Both the position numbers and the translations under genes were made by a program. This document shows, piece by piece, positions 1 to 9,102 of a stretch of 58,917 bases of DNA. Position 1 is the first letter of the stretch; the number at the start of each line of letters is the position of its first letter. The notes under the pieces are model-generated. The model was not told the origin of the DNA and ran no database searches. It worked only from the letters and a program-made list of their open reading frames with translations. The stretch is from contig CAILZI010000106.1 in the NCBI GenBank assembly GCA_903838675.1, forward strand, positions 1-58,917. The letters are read 5' to 3'. Source of the DNA: an uncultured Verrucomicrobiota bacterium (GTDB lineage Bacteria > Verrucomicrobiota > Verrucomicrobiia > Verrucomicrobiales > Verrucomicrobiaceae).

Positions 1-1
1 C

Positions 2-2401
2 GTCCAGTGGCACCACCGCTACCGCACCGTGGATCAGTACAACATCTTCGGCCAGCGCTCCCGCATCAAATACGCCGACGCCATCACCAAGACCAACGGC
101 GTTGACAATGCCACCATCCTCGGTGCCGAACTGGCCCAGCGTGATGTGAAGACCGCCAACCGCGACAAGGCCGTCTGGGCTGCCGCGCAGGGCAAGAACT
201 ACGAAGTGAAGGACGACAACCTCCCTCCGGTGCCTGCCGTGGCCCCTAACCGCCCGGAGCCAGTGCCTTACCTCGGCGGAGCGGAAGCACTCCAGCACCT
301 CACCACGCCCGAAGGCGTGAAGGTGGATTTCATTGCATCCGAAGTGGAGTTTCCCGACCTCATCAACCCCGTGCAGATGAACTTCGACACGCGCGGACGC
401 CTCTGGGTGGCCGCCTGGCCGAGCTACCCTGAAACCACCCCGACCACCAAGGTCTTCGACAAGCTCCTGGTCTTCGACATCGATCCCAAGACCGGCAAGT
501 TCACGAAATGCACCACCTTCCTCGACGGACTGAACTGCCCCACCGGCTTTCAGCTATATAAAGATGGCGTGCTTGTCATGCAGTCCCCCGACATGTGGTT
601 CGTGCGCGACACGGACGGCGATGGCAAAGGCGACTGGAAAGAGCGCATTGTGCATGGGCTGGATGCCGCAGATTCGCACCACGAAACCAACTCCATCTGC
701 TATGAACCCGGCGGTGCCGTGTATTTCAGCGATGGCGTCTTCCACCGCACCAACGTCGAGACGCTCAAAGGCCCGGTGCGCAATGTGAACGGCGCGATCT
801 ATCGCTACGAGCCGCGCACAAACCGCTTTGACCGCTACGTGCCCTACGGCTTCGCCAATCCTCACGGGCGCGTGTTTGACTACTGGGGCAATGACATCAT
901 CACCGACGCCACCGGCAACGCCAACTACTTCGCCCCTGCCTTCAGCGGCCATCTCGACAGTGGCGCACATTCCAAGATGAAGGAGTTCTGGAATCGCCCC
1001 TCACGCCCCACCCCCGGCACCGCCATCCTCAGCAGCCGCCACTTCCCCGAAGACTGGCAGGGCACCTTCCTGAACACCAACGTCATCGGTTTCCAGGGCA
1101 TCTTCCGCGCCAAAGTCACCGAAGAAGGCTCCGGCCTCAAGGGCGAGACCCTGGAGCCAGCCATGCTGCAAGACGATGTGAAGGCCAACCCCAACTTCCG
1201 CCCCAGCGGTGTCGCGGTGGCCCCAGACGGCTCGCTTTACGTCATGGACTGGTCGCAAATGCTGATCGGCCACCTGCAGCACCATCTGCGTGATCCGAAC
1301 CGCGGCCACTCGCATGGCCGCATCTACCGCCTCACCTACCCCAGCCGTCCGCTGCTCACGCCGAAAAAGATCCACGGTCAGTCCATCGAGAACCTCCTCG
1401 AACTCCTCAAGGAACACGAAGACAGCGTGCGCCAGCTTGCCAAAATCGAACTCGACACGCACGACTCCAAGCAGGTCATCGCTGCGGTGCAGAAGTGGGA
1501 AGCAGCACTCGACAAGGCGGACAAAAACTACGAGCACAACCGCCTTGAAGCCCTCTGGGTACATCAATGGCACAACGCCGTGAACCTCAGCCTCCTGGAT
1601 GCCGTGCTGCACTCCCCCGAGCCACGCGCCCGCGCCCAGGCCATCCGCATCGCCAACTACTGGAGCGACCGTGTGCCAAACACGCTCGCCATCGTCGAAG
1701 CAGGCATCAAAGACAGCGCCCCGCGCGTCCGCCTCGAAGCCGTCCGCGCGCTAAGTTTTGTCAAAGGAGCCGACGTGACCAAGGCCATCGACCTCGCCAA
1801 ACTCGTCCTGGCCGAAAAAGACTACTACATCGACTACTGCTTCCGCGAGACGATGAAGCAGCTCACCTCACTGCCAGAGGGCAAGGACATCCTCAGCAAG
1901 GAGCCGCTTCTTGCCGCCCGACTTCGCGCCACACCGGATGCCAGCTATGGACCCACGGACAAGAAGCTCTCCGGTGCCGACAAAAAGCTCTATGACCTCG
2001 GCAAAGAAGTCTTCAACCGCGAGGCCCATTGCGTCACCTGCCATCAGGCGGACGGCAAAGGCGTGGACAACATCTATCCCGGGCTCGCCAAGAGCAACTG
2101 GCTCGAAGGCAACGGTGACCGCGTGATCAAGATCGTGCTGAAAGGTCTCTTCGGACCGCTCGACTTCCAAGGCAAAAAATACGGCCCCGAAAAAGGCACC
2201 CCGCCAATGATGGGCTTTGGCCCACTGCTCAAGGATGAAGAAATCGCCGCCGTCATCTCCTACGTGCATCAGTCCTTCGGCAACAACCTCCCCATGGTCA
2301 AAGTTGAAGACGTCAAACGCGTCCGCGAAGAGACCAAGGCCCGAGCCATCTTCTACATGGTCGATGAGATCCTGAAGGAGCACGCGCTGGAGAAGAAGTA
2401 A
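2..2401 (+). CDS. PVC-type cytochrome c / membrane-bound dehydrogenase-like protein (5' truncated)
   Basis: The reading frame is open to the left edge of the window, so the N-terminus is missing; the GTG at 29 is only an internal valine. What is visible is a beta-propeller-like sorbosone-dehydrogenase-type domain (motifs such as MNFDTRGRLWVAAWPSYP, APDGSLYVMDWSQ), then a HEAT-like helical stretch, then a C-terminal cytochrome c domain with one CxxCH heme site (CVTCH, codons near 2031-2045). This architecture is typical of the large paralogous PVC-superphylum family of putative membrane-bound dehydrogenases, whose substrates are unknown but are often guessed to be sugars or alcohols. It is probably periplasmic. 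It converges on dnaA, separated by a strong hairpin. Confidence 0.9.
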   Translation, partial: VQWHHRYRTVDQYNIFGQRSRIKYADAITKTNGVDNATILGAELAQRDVKTANRDKAVWAAAQGKNYEVKDDNLPPVPAVAPNRPEPVPYLGGAEALQHLTTPEGVKVDFIASEVEFPDLINPVQMNFDTRGRLWVAAWPSYPETTPTTKVFDKLLVFDIDPKTGKFTKCTTFLDGLNCPTGFQLYKDGVLVMQSPDMWFVRDTDGDGKGDWKERIVHGLDAADSHHETNSICYEPGGAVYFSDGVFHRTNVETLKGPVRNVNGAIYRYEPRTNRFDRYVPYGFANPHGRVFDYWGNDIITDATGNANYFAPAFSGHLDSGAHSKMKEFWNRPSRPTPGTAILSSRHFPEDWQGTFLNTNVIGFQGIFRAKVTEEGSGLKGETLEPAMLQDDVKANPNFRPSGVAVAPDGSLYVMDWSQMLIGHLQHHLRDPNRGHSHGRIYRLTYPSRPLLTPKKIHGQSIENLLELLKEHEDSVRQLAKIELDTHDSKQVIAAVQKWEAALDKADKNYEHNRLEALWVHQWHNAVNLSLLDAVLHSPEPRARAQAIRIANYWSDRVPNTLAIVEAGIKDSAPRVRLEAVRALSFVKGADVTKAIDLAKLVLAEKDYYIDYCFRETMKQLTSLPEGKDILSKEPLLAARLRATPDASYGPTDKKLSGADKKLYDLGKEVFNREAHCVTCHQADGKGVDNIYPGLAKSNWLEGNGDRVIKIVLKGLFGPLDFQGKKYGPEKGTPPMMGFGPLLKDEEIAAVISYVHQSFGNNLPMVKVEDVKRVREETKARAIFYMVDEILKEHALEKK

Positions 2402-2434
2402 ACGACTCTGGCACACCCACCCAGGGTTCCAATT

Positions 2435-2460
2435 CATCAGGCGCGGAGTCGCGCCTGATG
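2435..2460. terminator. Perfect hairpin between convergent genes
   Basis: An 11-bp perfect inverted repeat (CATCAGGCGCG / CGCGCCTGATG) with a 4-nt loop lies 34 nt after the stop of the PVC heme protein and about 110 nt past the dnaA stop. No T-tract follows on either strand, so it may be a bidirectional stem-loop or mRNA 3'-end stabiliser rather than a classical intrinsic terminator. Confidence 0.55.
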
Positions 2461-2571
2461 CGGCGGATCAACCGCCTGCTTTGTGCATGACCTGGACGCC
2501 AGCGCCCAGCGTCTTGGACTTCGGGGATCTTCCCGCGCTGGTGGTGCCACAGTCCGCTCTATAAAAGCGGC

Positions 2572-4005
2572 TCAGCTCTCCCGAATCTTCCCGGCCAGCG
2601 AATCGAGCGTGCGCTTGAAGTCGTTGGATCCGTTGAGAAGGTTCGTGACGACTTTGCAGGCGTGGATGACGGTGCCGTGGTCACGACCACCGAATTCATC
2701 ACCGATCTGCACCAGCGGAAGCTTGGTGAGGGTGCGGGTGAGATACATGGCCACCTGACGCGCTTCAGCGATGTTTTTCGGACGACGGGGGCCCGTGAGG
2801 TCGCTGACGCGGAGATCGTAATGCGTGGCGATGATGCGCTGGATGCGGTCCACGGTGACGGTCTTTGACGGATCTTCATCGATCACATCATGCAACATCG
2901 TCGCGAGTGCGGATTCCGTGGGGACGGAACCTTCAAGCGAGACATGGGCGGCCACGCGCATGAGGGCGCCTTCCAGCTTGCGCACGTTGATGCGGATGCG
3001 CTGCGCCATGAAGTCGAGGATCCATGGGTCGAGAGAGACATTGAAGTCGCTCTGCTTGCGGCGCAGGATGGCGATGCGGGTTTCAAAATCCGGCACCTGA
3101 ATCTGCGTGGCAAGACCCCACTCAAAGCGTGAGACGAGGCGGCTTTCGAGGTTTTTGATCTCGCTCGGCGGGCGGTCGCTGGCCAGGACGATCTGCTTCG
3201 CGTTGTTGAAGAGCTCGTTGAAGGTGTGGAAGAACTCCTCCTGCGTGCTGTCCTTGCCCTCAAAGAAGTGCACGTCGTCGATGAGCAGCACGTCCACCTT
3301 GCGGTATTTCTGGCGGAACTGTCTGAAGGTCTGGCGCTTGATGGCGTCCACAAACTCGTTGGTGAACTGCTCGGAAGTCACGTAGCGCACATTGGCACGC
3401 GGTTTACGTGCCAGCACTTCCTGGCCGATGGCCTGCAGGAGGTGCGTCTTGCCGAGGCCAGTGGGGCCGTAGAAGAACAACGGATTGTAAATGCGGCCCG
3501 GTTTTTCAGCCACAGCCTTGGCAACAGCCACGGAATAGCTGCTGTTGGGGCCGATGACGTAGCTGTCGAAGTTGAATTTGGCGTTCAGTCCGGCCTCGCT
3601 GAAGAAGCGAATCGGGGCCTGATCTGCCGCGTTACCACGCGCCGCCTTGAGTTCGGGCAAGGGAGAAAACGAAACAGGGGTCGGTTCCGTTGCGACATGG
3701 AATTCAATGACCGCCGGAACTCCGGTGACCTCAGCCACAGCATCGGCAACGGCCACCGTGTGATTGCTCTCGATCCAGAGCTGATGAATCGGATTCGGCA
3801 CGGTGATAATGAATCTGCCGTCATCCGCAAGTCGTGCAGAGGTGCCGCTGAAGCAGCGCTGAAAATTGTCGCCACCCAGCCGCTTCACCAAAACTTCGCA
3901 GACTTGATCCCACACCGTGGGAACAGACTTGAACAATTCTGTGTGCGCATGATTAGCCGAGCCATTGAGAGAAGTGTGATTCGTGTTTTCATCGTTGCGC
4001 GCCAT
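2572..4005 (-). CDS. dnaA: Chromosomal replication initiator DnaA
   Basis: DnaA binds origin boxes and opens the duplex using ATP. From the ATG at 4005 the protein has 477 residues: an N-terminal domain I (about 27-105), a linker, the AAA+ domain with Walker A GPTGLGKT (180-187) and Walker B LLIDDVHF (240-247), and the C-terminal helix-turn-helix domain with the DnaA signature GGRDHGTV (439-446), where the usual second Thr/Ser after His is Gly. The frame continues upstream to a TTG at 4068, which would add 21 residues; I prefer the ATG because domain I already starts shortly after it. No dnaN, recF or gyrB is adjacent: the gene stands alone, convergent with a PVC heme protein and with a DUF3500 gene downstream of its promoter region in the opposite sense of flow. 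Its upstream region carries 11-bp repeats. Confidence 0.97.
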   Translation of the reverse strand: MARNDENTNHTSLNGSANHAHTELFKSVPTVWDQVCEVLVKRLGGDNFQRCFSGTSARLADDGRFIITVPNPIHQLWIESNHTVAVADAVAEVTGVPAVIEFHVATEPTPVSFSPLPELKAARGNAADQAPIRFFSEAGLNAKFNFDSYVIGPNSSYSVAVAKAVAEKPGRIYNPLFFYGPTGLGKTHLLQAIGQEVLARKPRANVRYVTSEQFTNEFVDAIKRQTFRQFRQKYRKVDVLLIDDVHFFEGKDSTQEEFFHTFNELFNNAKQIVLASDRPPSEIKNLESRLVSRFEWGLATQIQVPDFETRIAILRRKQSDFNVSLDPWILDFMAQRIRINVRKLEGALMRVAAHVSLEGSVPTESALATMLHDVIDEDPSKTVTVDRIQRIIATHYDLRVSDLTGPRRPKNIAEARQVAMYLTRTLTKLPLVQIGDEFGGRDHGTVIHACKVVTNLLNGSNDFKRTLDSLAGKIRES

Positions 4006-4364
4006 GATGATTTTTTCTGAGAGAATGAGGTCGAGATTGGGTTGGGAAGCAGTGTCGGAGGATTTCAATTGGAAGCAATCAAGAGGCCATTGAACATCTT
4101 TTTAAACGACACTGCTTTGTATGACGAAACCGACACATGAAACAAGCTCTTCTTCGATATATTTTTAAAGTTTTCCATTCAGGCGTACAAAACATTTAAA
4201 ATAATTTGCACTCAGTTGTGAAGATCCATTCAAACTTGAGTGAACAAGCTGTGAACAGCTTGCGAATAGCTTGCGAATAGCTGTGTGCAACCAGAACACG
4301 GCACGTAAACTGCGTGCATGATTTCGCACGGAAAAATATCACTCTCCGTGTTTTGTCTTCGGCC
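4006..4364. promoter_or_regulatory. dnaA upstream region: AT-rich stretch and possible origin
   Basis: The gap between the dnaA start and the DUF3500 stop is non-coding apart from the possible TTG extension of dnaA. It contains a clearly AT-rich segment (about 4130-4210, with runs such as ATATATTTTTAAAG and AACATTTAAAATAATTT) followed by the 11-bp repeat array at 4240-4282. An AT-rich unwinding element next to repeats and dnaA is the usual layout of a bacterial oriC, but I see no good match to the canonical DnaA box TTATCCACA, only weak TGTGAANA-type sequences (for example near 4218 and 4251). It also must hold the dnaA promoter. Confidence 0.4.
4240..4282. repeat. Four-unit 10-11 bp iteron-like tandem array
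   Basis: Four consecutive units read GTGAACAAGCT, GTGAACAGCT, TGCGAATAGCT, TGCGAATAGCT, with a partial GTGTGCAA following. All four end in AGCT and the period of about 11 bp places them on one face of the helix. They lie 235 bp upstream of the preferred dnaA start, next to the AT-rich segment. A role as binding sites for DnaA or another replication regulator is an inference from position. Confidence 0.6.
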
Positions 4365-5414
4365 TCAATGCGCCTGCTTCACGTGCTCTCCGAGCAGATC
4401 GCGACCGAAGTCGCCATCAAAGCTGCGCCAGACGCTGTGAACGTGATTGGCATCGTTCTGCGTGTTGTCGTACTCGAGCAGGAAAGTCTTTCCCTGCACG
4501 CGGTAGTAGTGCGGCTCGCCGCGCTCCTTGCCGCCAGCCCAGGCAAAATAGATCGGACCACCGGCTTGAAACTCGGCGCGGGCCGCTTCAGCGATTTCAG
4601 GACGCAGCCGGTCAATGTATTCGGCGATGATGCGCGTGAGAATGCCCTTCTGCTTCTCATTGAGTTCGGAATCTGCAAGGCCTGCAGGTGCCAGCGGGCT
4701 CACCTTGTGCTCTGCTGCGGTGATCATCTCCTTGGGGGCTTCGGTGGCCACAAAGGCTGTCTTGAACTGCTCGGGTGTGAGCGACTTGACCAGTTCACGG
4801 CCTAGCTCCTCCTCAACTCCAAGAACGCGCAGTCCGGTGAGCGGCCCCTGGCGAATTTCGCCCGGATTGGTTCCCATGAATGAAGGAGTGGCACGAAGCA
4901 TCTGGCCGTCCTTGATGGTGAAGTTCAATGACAGGTGATGCCCTTCGACACGCCAGCCCCAGAGGCCCTTGTCGGCAGGTTCGCCGAAAATCGAGACAAA
5001 GTATTTTTCCGGATCACGCTTTTCGCGGGTGGCGGCACGCTTGGATTCATCCGCGCCTTCGATTTGATACAGCACTTCTTCGAGACTCATGATCGTCACC
5101 GCCTTGGCGGATCCACGAAAACTGAGACCGGTGTTTAAAAGAGCGTGGGCAAGCAGGCGCTGCTGCGGCGTCATTTCCTTGAGCGGCAGACCTTTTCGCT
5201 CACGCGGAATGAAGTGCCAGTTTTCACGTTCCTCGGCGGCAAATTCGAAACTAGCCTTCGCTTTCTGCTCAGGGGTCAGCGCAGCCAGAAAAACCTTGGC
5301 GATGGCGGACATCTGCGTGCCCGCATCATGCGCTCCAGCCGTGCTCGGAGTGAAACTTGAAAAGGCGAGGCAGATGCCGAGAAACGGTGCGGAGAGGCGC
5401 TGAGCGAGGTGCAT
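4365..5414 (-). CDS. DUF3500 family secreted protein
   Basis: A 349-residue protein whose sequence resembles the DUF3500 family: a conserved helical N-terminal part (YxxLxxEQKAK-like region, ERENWHFIPRERKGL, followed by MTPQQR and ALL) and a C-terminal part ending with motifs YFAWAGG, YYRVQG, FLLEYDN and HVHSVWRSFDGDFG. The ATG at 5414 is chosen because it opens a signal peptide (hydrophobic stretch PFLGICLAFSSF, cleavage near AGAHD); 24 further in-frame codons upstream look non-coding. Function is unknown; family members are secreted. It is monocistronic, divergent from the pilB gene at 5611. Confidence 0.85.
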   Translation of the reverse strand: MHLAQRLSAPFLGICLAFSSFTPSTAGAHDAGTQMSAIAKVFLAALTPEQKAKASFEFAAEERENWHFIPRERKGLPLKEMTPQQRLLAHALLNTGLSFRGSAKAVTIMSLEEVLYQIEGADESKRAATREKRDPEKYFVSIFGEPADKGLWGWRVEGHHLSLNFTIKDGQMLRATPSFMGTNPGEIRQGPLTGLRVLGVEEELGRELVKSLTPEQFKTAFVATEAPKEMITAAEHKVSPLAPAGLADSELNEKQKGILTRIIAEYIDRLRPEIAEAARAEFQAGGPIYFAWAGGKERGEPHYYRVQGKTFLLEYDNTQNDANHVHSVWRSFDGDFGRDLLGEHVKQAH

Positions 5415-5610
5415 GATGGTCGAATTAAGTCGTCGTGAATGGTTGGCGGGGCAAGTCGAACGCTCTTTCCGTCGGCAGTTTGTCATTCAATGTCATCAAT
5501 TTTCATGTTGCGAGCGCCGAGTCGTTGACACTTTCCTGCACGAGGTTGTAGTCTGATGATTATCGTAAAATACCGATTCCACGCATCACCCGCCAAGCAG
5601 ATCCGAATTC

Positions 5611-7269
5611 ATGTACTCCAATGAAGCATACCTCCTCGAACAGCTCCTGGAAACCGGCCAGGTGTCCGAGCGTGACATCCAGCATGCAAAAACAGGTCTG
5701 AAACCTGGAGAGAGTGTCGTTGCCATACTCGTCAAATCGGGAACGATCTCAGACGAGCAGATCGCCCGCACTGTTGCCGTCAGCTCCGGCATGGAGTACG
5801 TTGATTTGAACGGCTTCGAAGCGCATCCAGGCCTGAAGGCGCTCGTTCCTGTGGATGTGGCCAAGAAATATAAAATCGCGCCGCTGGGGATAAACGGGAG
5901 CACCTTGCAGATTGCAGTGTCCGACCCGTTTGATTTCGAAACGCTGGATGCGCTGCCACACGTGCTGCAGCCTGACATTGAGTACTACTGCTCCACCCCG
6001 GGGCTGATCAAGACCGTGCAGTCCAATATCTATGGCAATGACGCCATTCTTGGCATTGAAACGAAGGGTGCAGACGCTGGCACTTCCTCAGACGCCGACG
6101 CCCCGGTCATCAAGCTGGTGCAGAATATGCTGATGGAGGCCTTCAAGCAAAAGGCTTCAGACATTCATGTGGAGCCGCTGGAAAAGGACATCCGCATCCG
6201 CTACCGCATGGACGGCGTCCTCGTGGACGTGGAGCATCATCCAAAACGCCTGCATTCCGCGATCATCGGGCGTCTCAAGATCATGACCGGCTCCATGCAG
6301 CTGGATGAAAAGCGCATCCCTCAGGACGGACGCATCCAGATGCACTTCAATGACAAGGAGATCGACATGCGTGTGTCGATCATCCCCACCAACAACTGCG
6401 AAAGCGTCGTCATGCGTGTTCTTGACAAGAGCAGCCTGAAACTTGGTCTGGTGGACCTGGGCTTCCTGAGTGATGACCAGGCCTCCTTCGAACAGCTCAT
6501 CACGCTGCCTGACGGCATTATTCTTGTGACCGGCCCCACGGGCTCCGGCAAGACGACCACGCTTTACGCCTGCCTCAACTTCATCAACCGCCCCGACCGA
6601 AAGATCATCACGGTGGAAGACCCTGTTGAATACGAACTCGCGGGGATCAACCAGGTCATGGTGCGGGAAGACGTCGGCATGACCTTCGCCGCAGCACTGC
6701 GCGCCATGCTGCGTCAGGCGCCAAACATCATCATGCTGGGGGAAATTCGAGATCTGGAGACTGCCTCCATCGCCATCCAGGCCTCCCTCACAGGCCATCT
6801 TGTCTTCAGTACCCTGCACACAAACGATGCCCCGAGCGCCGTGGCACGTCTCACGGACATCGGGGTCAAGCCCTTCCTGACCGCCTCCGCCGTGCGGGCG
6901 ATCGAAGCCCAGCGCCTGGTCCGCAAGCTCTGCCCCGACTGCAAACAGCCCAGCAAGCTCTCCACTCATGAACTGCGCTCCCTCGGCCTCGAAGCCGCCC
7001 AGATGGCGGAGTCCACCATCAACGGCGCCGTCGGCTGCAGCAAATGCCGCCAGCGTGGATTCCGCGGTCGTATGTCCATCGTCGAGATTTTCAGGATCAA
7101 CGACGAAGTGCGCGGCATGATCAACCAGCAGCTCACCACCCCCCAGCTGCGCAAACGCGCACGCGAACTGGGCATGCGCACCCTGCGCGAGGACGGCATC
7201 CGCAAGGTGCTCTCCGGCATGACCACCGCCGACGAAGTGATCGAGGCCACCATGTCCGACGCAGACTGA
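5611..7269 (+). CDS. Type IV pilus / type II secretion assembly ATPase (PilB/GspE), first copy
   Basis: A 552-residue secretion ATPase that would power pilus or pseudopilus assembly at the inner membrane. An N-terminal MshEN/T2SSE-N domain (1-150) is followed by the N2 linker with the SDIHVEPLE motif, Walker A GPTGSGKT (308-315), the Asp box, the Walker B-type GEIRD motif with the downstream His box (STLHTNDA), and a tetracysteine zinc element (CPDC ... CSKC). The stretch before GEIRD reads LRQAPNIIM where most homologues, including the next gene, have LRQDPDxIM. The next gene begins 47 nt downstream and encodes a paralogue, so the two likely form hetero- or alternative motors. The start ATG has no obvious Shine-Dalgarno. 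Confidence 0.95.
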   Translation: MYSNEAYLLEQLLETGQVSERDIQHAKTGLKPGESVVAILVKSGTISDEQIARTVAVSSGMEYVDLNGFEAHPGLKALVPVDVAKKYKIAPLGINGSTLQIAVSDPFDFETLDALPHVLQPDIEYYCSTPGLIKTVQSNIYGNDAILGIETKGADAGTSSDADAPVIKLVQNMLMEAFKQKASDIHVEPLEKDIRIRYRMDGVLVDVEHHPKRLHSAIIGRLKIMTGSMQLDEKRIPQDGRIQMHFNDKEIDMRVSIIPTNNCESVVMRVLDKSSLKLGLVDLGFLSDDQASFEQLITLPDGIILVTGPTGSGKTTTLYACLNFINRPDRKIITVEDPVEYELAGINQVMVREDVGMTFAAALRAMLRQAPNIIMLGEIRDLETASIAIQASLTGHLVFSTLHTNDAPSAVARLTDIGVKPFLTASAVRAIEAQRLVRKLCPDCKQPSKLSTHELRSLGLEAAQMAESTINGAVGCSKCRQRGFRGRMSIVEIFRINDEVRGMINQQLTTPQLRKRARELGMRTLREDGIRKVLSGMTTADEVIEATMSDAD

Positions 7270-7316
7270 TTTTCATCCCTCGAATCTTCAACGAACTTCC
7301 TTTCCTACAGACGACT

Positions 7317-8981
7317 ATGACACCCCACAATGTGGTAGAGATGCTCAAGAGCCGGGGCGTGATCGACAAAGGTCTCGCCTACGACATCGAGCAGGATTCC
7401 GTGCAAAACGGCAAAGACATCATCCAGGTGCTGCTGTCCTACGGCATCTACACCAATGAAGATGAATTCTGGGCCCAAGTGGCCGATGAACTGGGAGCCG
7501 ACCACTTTGACCTCGAAAATTTCGAGCCCCCCCCCTCCGTCGTGGCGCTGATTCCCGCAGGCATGGCACGATTGTATGGTGCCTTTCCGATCACTCTGGA
7601 TGCGCAGGGGCTGCATGTGGCCTTCACCGACCCGCTCAATCCCCAGCTGGTGGAAGATCTGCGATTCGGGCTTGAAAAGACGATTGTTCCGGTCGTCGCC
7701 AAGCGCAGCCAGGTGCAGACCTTGATCGAGAAGCACTATGGTGCGGGTGCCCCCAGCATCGAGGAAATCTTCGGCAATCTCGGCAAGTCTGGCAAAGATG
7801 GGGTCACGATTGAAGCCGAGGCCAACTCCGCGCCCATCGTCAAATTCGTCGATCTGGTGATGCAGCAGGCCATCAAAGAGCGTGCCAGCGACATTCACTT
7901 TGAACCGTTTGAGCGTGAGTTCAAAATACGCTACCGCGTGGATGGCTCCCTCTATGAGATGGCGCCGCCGCCGGTGCACCTGGCGACTTCCATCATCTCC
8001 CGTGTGAAGGTGATGGCGAGCATGAACATCGCTGAACGGCGCATCCCGCAGGACGGGCGCATCATGACCACCGTGGGCGGCAAAGCAGTGGACATGCGCG
8101 TAAACTCCCTGCCCACTCAGCATGGAGAATCAGTGGTTATGCGCGTGCTTGACCGCTCCTCCATCAACATCGAGCTCGAAGCGCTCGGCATGCAGCCCTT
8201 TCTTCAGGACTACATCGTCGAAACCATCCACAAGCCCAACGGTATTTTCATCGTCACCGGCCCGACGGGTGCCGGCAAGACCACCACCCTCTACGCCTGC
8301 CTGCGCCGCATCAACACCATCGACTGCAAGCTGATTACAGCCGAAGACCCGGTGGAGTACGAACTCGACGGCGTCATGCAGGTGCCCATCAACGACGCCG
8401 TGGGGCTGACCTTTGCCAAGGCCCTGCGCTCCTTCCTGCGTCAGGACCCTGACCGCATCATGGTGGGAGAAATGCGCGACCTTGAGACCGCCCAGATCGC
8501 GATCCAGGCCTCGCTCACAGGCCACCTGGTTCTCAGCACCCTGCACACCAACGATTCCGCCGGTGCGGTCACACGTCTCGTGGACATGGGAGTGGAGCCG
8601 TTCCTCGTCTCCGCCACGCTGGAGGGGGTGCTCGCCCAGCGTCTGCTGCGCACCATCTGCAAAAGCTGCCGGTCGCCGTATGAGCCGAGCCTGCACATTC
8701 TCAACCAGCTCAATCTGACCCCGGAAGATCTCGGTGGGAAAAATTTCTACACTGGCTCCGGGTGCTCCGCCTGCAGCAACAGCGGCTACAAAGGCCGCAA
8801 GGGCCTTTATGAGCTCCTCGACGTCACAGATCCGATTCGCGAGCTGATCACTGGTCGTGCACCTTCCATTGTGCTGAAACAGAAAGCCATCGAGCTGGGC
8901 ATGGTCACCCTGCGTGAGGACGGCCTGCGCAGCATTTATGATGGCGCCACGACGATCGAAGAAGTCCTGAAATACACCTAA
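7317..8981 (+). CDS. pilB: Type IV pilus / type II secretion assembly ATPase (PilB/GspE), second copy
   Basis: A 554-residue paralogue of the preceding ATPase. It has the MshEN-like N-terminal domain (1-150), ASDIHFEPFE, Walker A GPTGAGKT (about 314-321), canonical LRQDPDRIMVGEMRD, the His box (STLHTNDS) and a CxxC...CxxC zinc element (CKSC ... CSAC). The open frame extends back to 7044 inside the previous gene, but the ATG at 7317 starts directly at the domain (TPHNVVEMLKS) and is the sensible start. Because its catalytic boxes are canonical it is the better candidate for the main assembly motor. It is followed after 121 nt by pilC. Confidence 0.95.
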   Translation: MTPHNVVEMLKSRGVIDKGLAYDIEQDSVQNGKDIIQVLLSYGIYTNEDEFWAQVADELGADHFDLENFEPPPSVVALIPAGMARLYGAFPITLDAQGLHVAFTDPLNPQLVEDLRFGLEKTIVPVVAKRSQVQTLIEKHYGAGAPSIEEIFGNLGKSGKDGVTIEAEANSAPIVKFVDLVMQQAIKERASDIHFEPFEREFKIRYRVDGSLYEMAPPPVHLATSIISRVKVMASMNIAERRIPQDGRIMTTVGGKAVDMRVNSLPTQHGESVVMRVLDRSSINIELEALGMQPFLQDYIVETIHKPNGIFIVTGPTGAGKTTTLYACLRRINTIDCKLITAEDPVEYELDGVMQVPINDAVGLTFAKALRSFLRQDPDRIMVGEMRDLETAQIAIQASLTGHLVLSTLHTNDSAGAVTRLVDMGVEPFLVSATLEGVLAQRLLRTICKSCRSPYEPSLHILNQLNLTPEDLGGKNFYTGSGCSACSNSGYKGRKGLYELLDVTDPIRELITGRAPSIVLKQKAIELGMVTLREDGLRSIYDGATTIEEVLKYT

Positions 8982-9102
8982 TTCCCGCAACTTCTACCGG
9001 CGCGCCAGTCGTGTGCATCCTGTTCATTATTTGATGGACAGAACACCCGCCGTCCCGGTATTCTGAAATTCCCCTGAACAAACGCCGCCACGATACGCCC
9101 CT

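Noticed and set aside
3226..4020. A 264-codon plus-strand frame over dnaA
   Set aside because: Antisense shadow of dnaA with its clear AAA+ and signature motifs.
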